Of a stretch of DNA of 21,663 nucleotides, positions 1 through 6,192 are shown one piece after another; positions within the stretch are counted from its first letter, which is position 1, and the number at the start of each line of letters is the position of its first letter. The notes beneath the pieces are model-generated. The model had not been told where the DNA came from. It saw only the letters and a program-made list of their open reading frames with translations, and made no database searches. The translations under genes were made by a program, and so were the position numbers. The stretch lies in the NCBI GenBank assembly GCA_019322435.1, contig JAHWIR010000009.1:1-21663 (forward strand), written 5' to 3'. Source of the stretch: Candidatus Woesearchaeota archaeon. GTDB taxonomy: Archaea > Nanobdellota > Nanobdellia > Woesearchaeales > WJKL01.

Positions 1-1
1 A

Positions 2-74
2 TAGCCCCAGGCGGATTCGAACCGCCGTCTTCGGCTCCAAAAGCCGAAATGATTGACCACTACACTATGGGGCT
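2..74 (-). tRNA. tRNA-Gln (anticodon UUG)
   Basis: Read on the minus strand this folds into a complete 73-nt cloverleaf. The 7-bp acceptor stem is AGCCCCA/TGGGGCT with discriminator A. The anticodon stem TCGGC/GCCGA closes the loop TTTTGGA, giving anticodon TTG, which reads CAA (Gln). The T-arm is GGCGG-TTCGAAT-CCGCC. There is no intron and CCA is not encoded. Together with the CUG isoacceptor at 518-606 it covers both Gln codons. Confidence 0.96.
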
Positions 75-98
75 GTAGAAATATCAATTTCTAAAGAG

Positions 99-106
99 TT
101 TATAAA
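99..106 (-). promoter_or_regulatory. box A promoter of tRNA-Gln(UUG)
   Basis: TTTATAAA on the minus strand is centred about 28 nt upstream of the tRNA 5' end at 74. This is the usual archaeal TATA-to-start distance. It lies in the gap after the stop codon of the winged-helix gene. Confidence 0.7.
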
Positions 107-111
107 GATTA

Positions 112-471
112 TTATTTAAAATAAGTCTGCGGAGATTTTGCTGTTTTAATCTTTCCTTTTTCTATATTGACAATAAGTTTAAGGTAAGGGTAGAGTTCTT
201 TGTCTTTTGCTTGCACTATTTTTAATCCTTTTTCTGTGAGTTTCAAGAATCTGTTTTGATATTTGATTAGTTTCTTTTTTTCTAGGATTTCCAAGTTCTT
301 GTAGAGGCTTCTTTGGGATTTATCTACTATCTTTAATCTTAACAGAAGTTTGATGAAGTCAATCTTTGAGACAGATGCTTCTAATGGTTTGTGCTCAAAT
401 CTTTTGTTTAGTTTTTTCAGATATTTCATTAAAGCATATAGAATGAACTGGTGTTTTTTGGATAGTTTCAT
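112..471 (-). CDS. small winged-helix protein
   Basis: This is a 119-residue basic protein, likely cytoplasmic, that I do not recognise as a named family. Residues 1-20 form an amphipathic helix. Residues 33-75 read as a recognition-helix unit (IDFIKLLLRLKI, then SQRSLYKNLEILEKKKLI), and 76-86 as a wing (KYQNRFLKLTEKGLKI) typical of winged-helix DNA-binding proteins with the 'LT.KG' signature. There is no ligand-binding or membrane segment. It sits alone between two Gln tRNA genes on the same strand. The ATG at 471 is preceded by an AT-rich stretch with a weak box A (about 492-503), so the transcript may be leaderless. A DNA-binding role is inferred from the fold only; the target is unknown. 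Confidence 0.75.
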   Translation of the reverse strand: MKLSKKHQFILYALMKYLKKLNKRFEHKPLEASVSKIDFIKLLLRLKIVDKSQRSLYKNLEILEKKKLIKYQNRFLKLTEKGLKIVQAKDKELYPYLKLIVNIEKGKIKTAKSPQTYFK

Positions 472-517
472 AATTGTTAGTTAGGATTTGAAGTTTAATA
501 ATCTTTTGAAAAAAAAG

Positions 518-606
518 TAGCCCCACTCGGATTTTCGTTAAACTTATTTCGAACCGAGGTCTTCAGCTCCAGAGGCTGACATCCTTGACCGCTAGACTAT
601 GGGGCT
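518..606 (-). tRNA. tRNA-Gln (anticodon CUG) with a 16-nt T-loop intron
   Basis: On the minus strand the acceptor stem is AGCCCCA/TGGGGCT with discriminator A. The anticodon stem TCAGC/GCTGA holds the loop CTCTGGA, giving anticodon CTG, which reads CAG (Gln). The T-stem CTCGG/CCGAG is intact, but 23 nt lie between its strands instead of 7. Removing 532-547 restores the consensus T-loop TTCGAAT and a 73-nt tRNA. Around the insertion, TTCG pairs with CGAA as a 4-bp helix flanked by AAA and AAT bulges. This is the bulge-helix-bulge substrate of archaeal tRNA endonuclease, and cleavage after the second base of each bulge gives exactly the consensus product. Confidence 0.9.
532..547 (-). other. 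predicted tRNA intron at position 59/60
   Basis: These 16 nt interrupt the T-loop between A59 and T60 of tRNA-Gln(CUG). The 3-nt bulges (AAA and AAT on the minus strand) flank a TTCG/CGAA central helix, and the outer helix is the T-stem itself. The inner helix is weak at best. Non-canonical intron sites, including in the T-loop, are known from archaea, chiefly Thermoproteales. Confidence 0.82.
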
Positions 607-633
607 ATATAACAGTTTAAATTCCTGTTTCTT

Positions 634-641
634 TTTAAAAT
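634..641 (-). promoter_or_regulatory. box A promoter of tRNA-Gln(CUG)
   Basis: TTTTAAAA on the minus strand lies about 31 nt before the tRNA 5' end at 606. A second AT stretch at 615-623 is too close to the start to serve. Confidence 0.5.
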
Positions 642-661
642 TAAGCTTTCTAATAGGTAAG

Positions 662-669
662 TTTATAAA
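662..669 (+). promoter_or_regulatory. promoter and ribosome-binding site of the first pilin-like operon
   Basis: TTTATAAA is followed 25-28 nt later by a probable start near 690. A Shine-Dalgarno-like GGGGTG (696-701) precedes the ATG at 706. This is one of the few genes here with a short leader rather than a leaderless start, which fits a multigene operon. Confidence 0.65.
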
Positions 670-705
670 GAAAAACACTAATTTTAGCATTGAAAGGGGT
701 GTACA

Positions 706-1122
706 ATGGGAAAAATTGGTATTAGGGCTCAAGTTAGTATGGAGTATTTGATTATAGTTGGTTTTGTTGCTGCAATTACTATTCCGTTGATTCTTATCTT
801 TACTTCTCATTCAACTGAGATGGATGAGCAGGTTATATCAAACCAAGTTGATAATATTGCCTCTAAGATAGTTGATTCAGCTGAGTCTGTCTATTATTTG
901 GGAGAGAGTTCTAAAGTTACGTTCAGAGTTTATATACCAAAGAAGATCAATTCAATCACTATTGGGAATAATGAGGTTGTATTTTATGTTAGCAAACTAG
1001 TTGGTGTTGACGAAGTAGTTAAGTATTGTCCTGTTCCTATCAATGGGAGTCTTTCTACGACAGCAGGTATATATGATATTGTGGTTGAGTCAAAAGGGGA
1101 TTATGTATGGGTGAGCAATTAG
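706..1122 (+). CDS. type IV pilin-like protein, class III signal peptide
   Basis: A 138-residue surface subunit of an archaeal type IV pilus-like structure. A short basic leader (MGKIGIRA) is followed by the prepilin site A|QVSMEYL, with Gln+1 and the conserved Glu+5, and then one hydrophobic helix (about 13-33). The rest (about 35-138) is a small, mostly beta-type ectodomain with two N-glycosylation-like sequons or fewer. Such proteins are cut by an archaeal prepilin peptidase, which is not in the window, and assembled through the helix. It is the first gene of an operon and overlaps the next gene by 16 nt. The length is usual for a small pilin. Whether it is structural, minor or an initiator cannot be told. 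Confidence 0.85.
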   Translation: MGKIGIRAQVSMEYLIIVGFVAAITIPLILIFTSHSTEMDEQVISNQVDNIASKIVDSAESVYYLGESSKVTFRVYIPKKINSITIGNNEVVFYVSKLVGVDEVVKYCPVPINGSLSTTAGIYDIVVESKGDYVWVSN

Positions 1123-1562
1123 TTATATCTCGATGTAAGAAAGGCAAGCTTTCTGAGCACTTTAGAAATCTCCGATTTCAAAAGAAAGCTCAGGTGTCTA
1201 TGGAGTTTGTTTTTCTAGTTGGATTAGCATTTATGGTGATGCTTGTTTTTATCTCTTCTACAAGAAGCGAGTTCAGCACATTGAGGAGTGAGGAAGAAAG
1301 AAGTTTGGTGAAGGATGTGGCTGTTATGGTGCAGCATGAGCTTGTTATGGCTTCTAATGTTGAAGACGGTTATATAAGGATATTTGAGGTTCCGTCGAAG
1401 CTTGATAACAGCATAGACTATGAAATACAGATTGCGGGCAATATCATTATTACAAATACTACTGAATATGAATATGTCTTGAATGTCCCTTCTGTTGTGG
1501 GAGATATACAAAAAGGGGATAATACTATCAATAAGACAGACGGTGTGATTTATCTGAATTAA
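1107..1562 (+). CDS. type IV pilin-like protein with long repeat-derived leader
   Basis: A 151-residue pilin-like protein. The ATG at 1107 has a GGGG-containing Shine-Dalgarno about 7 nt upstream and lies inside the end of the previous gene, indicating translational coupling. The leader is unusually long (about 28 residues) and runs into KKA|QVSMEF, a class III processing site with Glu+5, followed by a hydrophobic helix (about 33-51). The leader residues CKKGKLSEHFRNLRFQKKAQ recur almost unchanged in the gene at 10442, because a 62-bp DNA repeat (1133-1194) spans them. The ectodomain (about 55-151) is beta-rich with sequons (NTT, NKT). It is probably a minor pilus subunit. No internal ATG before the processing site offers a shorter start. 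Confidence 0.82.
   Translation: MGEQLVISRCKKGKLSEHFRNLRFQKKAQVSMEFVFLVGLAFMVMLVFISSTRSEFSTLRSEEERSLVKDVAVMVQHELVMASNVEDGYIRIFEVPSKLDNSIDYEIQIAGNIIITNTTEYEYVLNVPSVVGDIQKGDNTINKTDGVIYLN
1133..1194 (+). repeat. 62-bp palindrome-containing repeat, copy 1 (in frame)
   Basis: This matches 10450-10511 at 56 of 62 positions. It contains the perfect hairpin GAAATC-TCC-GATTTC (1165-1179), extended after one mismatch by CTTT/AAAG, and an outer inverted pair AGCTTTCT (1147-1154)/AGAAAGCT (1183-1190). It is translated in the same frame in both copies and ends at the codon for Gln+1 of the prepilin site. Confidence 0.85.
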
Positions 1563-1568
1563 AATAAG

Positions 1569-2057
1569 ATGATGGAAGAAAATAAGGCGCAGGTATGGTA
1601 TACTGATTTTATGATTGGGATAATGATTTTTTTTATTGTGATTATGATATATTTTGCATATGCACATAATGTCAGCCAGGATCCTAATGAAATCACTTCT
1701 GAGCTCTTGATGGATGCCAAGGCAATAAGCAGCTCTCTTGTTACGCAAGGAAGCCCTTCTGATTGGAATCAGAGCAATGTAAATGTCATTGGCATTACTG
1801 ACGGTGATCAGAGATTGGTGCAGGAGAAGCTGGATATGTTTGTGAATATGACCTACAGCCAGGCAAAGACCAAGCTTAGGACACCTTATGATTTTTATTT
1901 TTATCTAGAGGATCTTGAAGGAAACAGGATATCTCTTGGGGAGAACGATTGGTTTGGAAAGAATGCCAGCAATGCAGACAATGCTGTCTTTATAACAAGG
2001 GTTGTTGTATATGAATCTGAGCTGATAAATATGGTGGTGAATGTATGGCAAGGCTGA
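1569..2057 (+). CDS. pilin-like membrane-anchored protein, Asp+6 type
   Basis: A 162-residue protein with a short leader (MMEENKA), a processing-like site A|QVWYTDF and a strong hydrophobic helix (about 17-34). The usual Glu+5 is missing; the only acidic residue near the start of the helix is Asp at +6. The ectodomain (about 38-162) contains several sequons (NVS, NQS, NMT, NAS) and is probably outside the membrane. There are two tandem ATG codons at 1569 and 1572, and either could start. It is 6 nt downstream of the previous gene and overlaps the next by 13 nt, so it belongs to the same operon. A minor pilin or priming-complex role is inferred. Confidence 0.78.
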   Translation: MMEENKAQVWYTDFMIGIMIFFIVIMIYFAYAHNVSQDPNEITSELLMDAKAISSSLVTQGSPSDWNQSNVNVIGITDGDQRLVQEKLDMFVNMTYSQAKTKLRTPYDFYFYLEDLEGNRISLGENDWFGKNASNADNAVFITRVVVYESELINMVVNVWQG

Positions 2058-3943
2058 AGGGTAAGCACGGTTTTTTCTTTACAGTAGATGCTTTGCTTGC
2101 TGCATCAATCCTGCTTGGAGGGTTGATTGTGCTGTCTTCGCATTATATAAACAATCAGCCGACATCCCCTCTTAATTATCTTGCGCAGGATATAATAAAT
2201 GCACTTGATTCTCTTCAGATCAATGAGCTGAACAACAGTTATGTAGATGAATTGATTGCTAATGGAAATATCACTGATTTGAATAACTCCATATTGCAGC
2301 AAGCAGGGGAGTTTTGGGCTGTTGATAAATTTGATATTGCAGAAAAATTTATGGGGAATGCAACAAAAGATATAATCCCAGAAAGATATGGTTTTGGGCT
2401 GTGGATAAGCAATGATCTGTTATATCAAAGGGATTCACCTTCTCCGAGGTCAAGGTCTTCTGCCAAGAAGATTGTTTCAGGAGTTGACAAAAACAAGCCA
2501 ATCGAGGGGTATGCCTCTAAGGCCAGGGCAAACCAGTATCTGAAGAACAGCAGCAAGGTTTTTCAGTTTTATGCAGCAGGAGCAGGATGGCAAGGAAGTG
2601 AAGCTGATCCGTCTGAGGTCATAATTGACAAATATCTTGATCTTCCAAATGTTAATGTGATTGACGCTTTGTTTTATCTTTCTGTACATATACAAAGTGG
2701 AGGGCCTGATTATGAGATTGCTAATATAAATGATGGAACCTGCATCATCATGAAAGATGATTTGAATTTTATAGGGGGAGATGGAACTTTTGATGTCAAG
2801 GATGTAACTGGATGCTTTACAGACGGAATAAACAAAGTAACAATGAAATTGAGAAATCTTGGCTATAATGCCCATATACATCCAGGAACTTTGCTGAAGA
2901 TTGATTACTGGATTAATGGAAGCTCTGTTTTTTATGAAAATGAATTTTCTAACAGGTATTATTTTGACAATGTCTTGAGTCTAGAAGGAAGCAATCAAAG
3001 AAGCGGAGCATGGCAGATTGTTCCGTTCTATCTTCCAGAAGGTGCTGCTGATGTCAGCGTTAGTGCGCGTATTATTGGAAGAAATATATATGATTATACA
3101 GGGCCTTTGAGGTTCCAGTCATGGGATGGATGGCTAAAAAGAGCAGATTATGATTATATGTTCTTTATAAATGGAGACGAGCCTTTTGATGCTGATGATC
3201 ATCCTGACAGAAATGTAACGTACACTTATACACCAGCCCAGGTGGAAGATGAACTTATTGACGGGACTAATGTTGTCAGTGTTTATTTCAATAATTATGG
3301 AGATACTGCTTGGGGAGATGGTATGCCTGAGATTTATTCTGACCCTATAAATGATTCTGGTGGTTCTTCTTATGTAGAGGTAAATTATACTCTGCCGCAG
3401 GGTGTTGCTCCTTTTGGAAGCATTGAGGTCAGTACTGTGGAAGATTTTGGAGGAGAAGCTGATTGGGAAAAAGAAACCTCATTTAGTTTCCCTTTTGGAG
3501 CAGGGACAATGGGAGATGTTTTTGCACATATAGTGCAGCAATATTCTTACATGGTCAATGTTGAAGCTGATATCTATACTCCTCCTGGAAATAATGTATT
3601 TTCATCTCCTTCATCAAGAGCTGTTCCAACTTCTGTCTATATCCTGAAGAGTGTTCTAGATCTATCTCCTACTGCAAACAATTATGTAAGGATAGAAGAT
3701 ATTTATGGAAATGATATACTTCCTAACAGTTCTGTTGAATATAGTTTTTATGTTCCAGCTTCTGTAAGTTATGGAGAAGTATTTGCAACACAACAAGAGG
3801 CTGAGGATGATGCTCTTATAAGATTAAATGAAACTTTAGGAGAGTTTATCTCTGCCCAGGATATTATTGTAGAGACTGGCAATATCAGAGATGTCCCCAG
3901 CTTATGGGGGCCAAGTGTTATGGAGGTTAGGGTATGGCATTAA
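2045..3943 (+). CDS. large pilin-like surface protein (632 aa)
   Basis: It has a basic leader (MARLKGKHG) followed by FFFTVDALLAASILLGGLIVL, a type IV pilin-like N-terminal helix with Asp at +6 rather than Glu+5. The remaining roughly 600 residues form a large, Cys-poor, aromatic-rich ectodomain. It has about eleven N-glycosylation sequons (NNS, NIT, NAT, NGS, NVT, NDS, NYT and others) and stretches that read as beta-sandwich (about 200-480). I do not recognise a named domain. The size and anchor suit a tip or adhesin-type minor pilin carried at the end of a pilus, but this is inference from position and architecture. It overlaps the genes on both sides by about 10-13 nt. Confidence 0.78.
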   Translation: MARLKGKHGFFFTVDALLAASILLGGLIVLSSHYINNQPTSPLNYLAQDIINALDSLQINELNNSYVDELIANGNITDLNNSILQQAGEFWAVDKFDIAEKFMGNATKDIIPERYGFGLWISNDLLYQRDSPSPRSRSSAKKIVSGVDKNKPIEGYASKARANQYLKNSSKVFQFYAAGAGWQGSEADPSEVIIDKYLDLPNVNVIDALFYLSVHIQSGGPDYEIANINDGTCIIMKDDLNFIGGDGTFDVKDVTGCFTDGINKVTMKLRNLGYNAHIHPGTLLKIDYWINGSSVFYENEFSNRYYFDNVLSLEGSNQRSGAWQIVPFYLPEGAADVSVSARIIGRNIYDYTGPLRFQSWDGWLKRADYDYMFFINGDEPFDADDHPDRNVTYTYTPAQVEDELIDGTNVVSVYFNNYGDTAWGDGMPEIYSDPINDSGGSSYVEVNYTLPQGVAPFGSIEVSTVEDFGGEADWEKETSFSFPFGAGTMGDVFAHIVQQYSYMVNVEADIYTPPGNNVFSSPSSRAVPTSVYILKSVLDLSPTANNYVRIEDIYGNDILPNSSVEYSFYVPASVSYGEVFATQQEAEDDALIRLNETLGEFISAQDIIVETGNIRDVPSLWGPSVMEVRVWH

Positions 3944-4896
3944 GGATGGGGAAGAAGGCTGTGTTTTTTACATTTATTGCAACTGTTTTCTTAGGCCTGC
4001 TGATATTCTCCTATACAATCGGTGCTAATTACAGGCTTAGGCAGATAAGTTTTTCCAAGGAAACAAGAATAAATACAATGGATATGTTTGTCACGGATAT
4101 TGAAGATGATGTTGAGAGAGGAGCTTATATTGCTGGATTTAGGTCTCTTGTAGCTTTAGTTGATAATGTTGTATCAACTGGTGTCTATCTATCTGATGTT
4201 GATTCTGATTTTAATGAACTGTTTTTTAATGGAACATTTAATGAAACAAATTCTTCTTTTTTAGAAAACAATACTTTTACTGATTGGATGGATAAGATTA
4301 AAGTTGAGGCAGAAAAGATTGACATTCTGATTAATTTTACAATACATGATGTCAGTTTATTTCAAGATGAGCCCTGGACAGTTGGGGTTGATGTGAATTT
4401 AACAATAGTTATCTCTGATGAAGAAGGTGTAAGCAGATGGAACAGGAGAAAGTCGATAAAGAGCTATATTGAACTAGAGGATTTTGAAGATCCGTTTTAT
4501 CCTCTTGGGACAAATGGTGTTGTTGAGAACAGGATCAGAAGGACAATCCATGATGATTTTGTAATTGGAAGCAATATTGACAATCTATTGAATCATACTT
4601 ATGAAGGTTATTATATTGAGTTTACAGGAGCACCAAGCTATTTGATGAGGTTAGAAGGAGATTTCGGAAGCTCGGAATATGGAATCGAAAGCCTGGTTGA
4701 TATTGATGAATTAGTAACTAAGGGAGTGGGGGTTGAAGATAAAACTATTGTTGATTATATTTATTTTAATGATAGTAATGATCCTAGTAAATCTCATGTG
4801 AGCGGAGCTCCTTCATGGTTTGATCTGGATAACAGCTCAAATATGGACAATAGTTTGGGTCATTTTGATTTATATGAAGTTACAGGATTGGTATAA
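3934..4896 (+). CDS. pilin-like single-pass surface protein (320 aa)
   Basis: It has an N-terminal basic stretch (MALRMGKKA), then VFFTFIATVFLGLLIFSYTIG, a membrane helix resembling a prepilin helix but with no acidic residue at +5 or +6. The roughly 290-residue ectodomain begins with a long amphipathic helix (about 35-85) and continues into mixed, sequon-rich sequence (NGT, NET, NNT, NFT, NLT, NHT, NDS, NSS). It overlaps the preceding gene by 10 nt. An alternative ATG at 3946 would remove the overlap, but a GAGGT upstream favours 3934. It is the last gene of the first operon. It is probably an envelope or pilus accessory component; I do not recognise a named family. Confidence 0.72.
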   Translation: MALRMGKKAVFFTFIATVFLGLLIFSYTIGANYRLRQISFSKETRINTMDMFVTDIEDDVERGAYIAGFRSLVALVDNVVSTGVYLSDVDSDFNELFFNGTFNETNSSFLENNTFTDWMDKIKVEAEKIDILINFTIHDVSLFQDEPWTVGVDVNLTIVISDEEGVSRWNRRKSIKSYIELEDFEDPFYPLGTNGVVENRIRRTIHDDFVIGSNIDNLLNHTYEGYYIEFTGAPSYLMRLEGDFGSSEYGIESLVDIDELVTKGVGVEDKTIVDYIYFNDSNDPSKSHVSGAPSWFDLDNSSNMDNSLGHFDLYEVTGLV

Positions 4897-4943
4897 ATTA
4901 TATTTAGAAATATTTAAACAATGATCGGCAAAGCCGCTCAAGA

Positions 4944-4972
4944 TTAAATGTTTTTTTTATAAAAACATTTAA
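4944..4972 (+). terminator. 12-bp stem-loop with T8 tract after the pilin-like operon
   Basis: TTAAATGTTTTT pairs perfectly with AAAAACATTTAA across a 5-nt loop, and T8 (4951-4958) is inside it. It is preceded by a small GC hairpin, CGGC-AAA-GCCG (4926-4936). The T-tract could end the upstream transcript. The distal arm overlaps the next promoter. Confidence 0.45.
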
Positions 4973-4975
4973 ATA
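4967..4975 (+). promoter_or_regulatory. box A of the ATPase operon
   Basis: ATTTAAATA is followed about 25 nt later by a likely start near 4997. AGGGGAA (5000-5006) sits just before the ATG at 5011. The TATA element overlaps the 3' arm of the stem-loop at 4944-4972. Confidence 0.6.
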
Positions 4976-5010
4976 GGGCTAATAAATAATATGACTTATA
5001 GGGGAAAAAT

Positions 5011-6174
5011 ATGGGAAAGACGATTCAAACAGAGGTAGATAGTCTTGTTTCTTTGATACAGGGAGAAGAGAGAATCTCTGTTAAGGACGCTGCAAGGAAA
5101 TTAGGAGTTCCTGCTTCAACTGTAAGTGAATGGGCCTCTTTTCTTGAAGAAGAAGGCGTCATCAATATAGAGTATAAGTTTACGACTCCCTTTCTTGTGA
5201 AGAAAAAGTTTAATGCTGAACAGATTGAGAAGATCAAATCCAGTGTAGTGGAAGAAAAAGACCTTTTTGATAGAAAAAGCGAAAGTACATTGACTTATCT
5301 TAATAAACTTGAGCAAGAGATTGACACATTAAAGGATCTTTGCGATGATCTTGGGAAGAATTTCAAGTCAAGGCTTTCATCATCAAAAAAAGAATTTAAT
5401 GCATTTACAAAAGCAGAAGAAGAGCAGAAAAAATTGAACAGCAGGATAGTTGAGTCAAAGCAGAAGTTTATCAAACAAGTAGCTGACCTGAACAAACAGC
5501 TTATGAAAGAACAGGCGAGTTATAATAAAATATATAATTTCCTCTATAACCAATCTCAGATTGAGGGGAAGATACTGGATATCCAGGAGGATGAACTTCA
5601 GCTTATCAAATCAACTGATAAGATGCTTGGCAAAAGGCTAAAAGAGCTTCGAAAACAGATTGACCAGAAGAAAGCAGGACTTCTCAAGAAGAAGAAAGAT
5701 GCTGTTGGAGAGTCTGAATCAAATCTAAGAAAACTAGAGAAAAAATATTCTCAACTTAAGGATGCTCTTGAAAATGACAAGCTATTGATGGACAAGCTTT
5801 TGATGGATAATAAGGAGCAGGAAAATCAGATAGAGGCATTAAAGAAAGGGATTTTTTCTAAGATTGAGATGAGTGATGCAAATCTGGATAAAACCATAGG
5901 TGAGGTAAAGGATGTTCCGAAGAAATTAAATTCGCTTATGAAAAAGAAAAACAAGATCTTAAAGATACTAGACGGGATAAGCTATAATGAGAGGATGCTG
6001 AAAGAGAAATTAATGGATCTGATGAAAAGAGGATCTGCTTTGAATCTTGCAGAGGATTCTGGGAATGTCTTGGATGAGATCAAAAAACTTGAGAAAGGTC
6101 TTGAGGATATATCAAAGAAAAAAGGATTTTTTGAAACTGAGATCAAAAAGGTATTCAATCTATTAAAATTTTAA
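5011..6174 (+). CDS. winged-helix protein with long coiled coil, pilus operon
   Basis: A 387-residue soluble protein. Residues about 8-62 form a helix-turn-helix/winged-helix unit (VKDAARKLGVPASTVSEWASFLEEEGVI followed by a wing around IEYKFTTPFLVKKK). From about 80 to 380 the sequence is almost entirely charged heptad-like coiled coil rich in K, E, L and Q, with short breaks near 170-200 and 285-300. There is no membrane segment or Cys pattern. It is the first gene of an operon whose next three genes are the secretion ATPase and its two membrane partners, so it may be a cytoplasmic scaffold or adaptor of that machine, or a regulator of it. The family name is unknown to me; the domain reading is fairly sure and the role is inferred. 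Confidence 0.78.
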   Translation: MGKTIQTEVDSLVSLIQGEERISVKDAARKLGVPASTVSEWASFLEEEGVINIEYKFTTPFLVKKKFNAEQIEKIKSSVVEEKDLFDRKSESTLTYLNKLEQEIDTLKDLCDDLGKNFKSRLSSSKKEFNAFTKAEEEQKKLNSRIVESKQKFIKQVADLNKQLMKEQASYNKIYNFLYNQSQIEGKILDIQEDELQLIKSTDKMLGKRLKELRKQIDQKKAGLLKKKKDAVGESESNLRKLEKKYSQLKDALENDKLLMDKLLMDNKEQENQIEALKKGIFSKIEMSDANLDKTIGEVKDVPKKLNSLMKKKNKILKILDGISYNERMLKEKLMDLMKRGSALNLAEDSGNVLDEIKKLEKGLEDISKKKGFFETEIKKVFNLLKF

Positions 6175-6192
6175 CTAAAAAGAGGCGAGCAA

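Noticed and set aside
518..606. tRNA-Gln(CUG) as a pseudogene
   Set aside because: All stems are intact and removing the 16-nt insertion at the bulge-helix-bulge cut sites restores a perfect consensus T-loop.
1224..1748. 174-residue minus-strand reading frame opposite the pilin-like genes
   Set aside because: It runs antisense to two well-supported genes, has low-complexity His/Ile/Tyr content and no promoter; it is a shadow frame.
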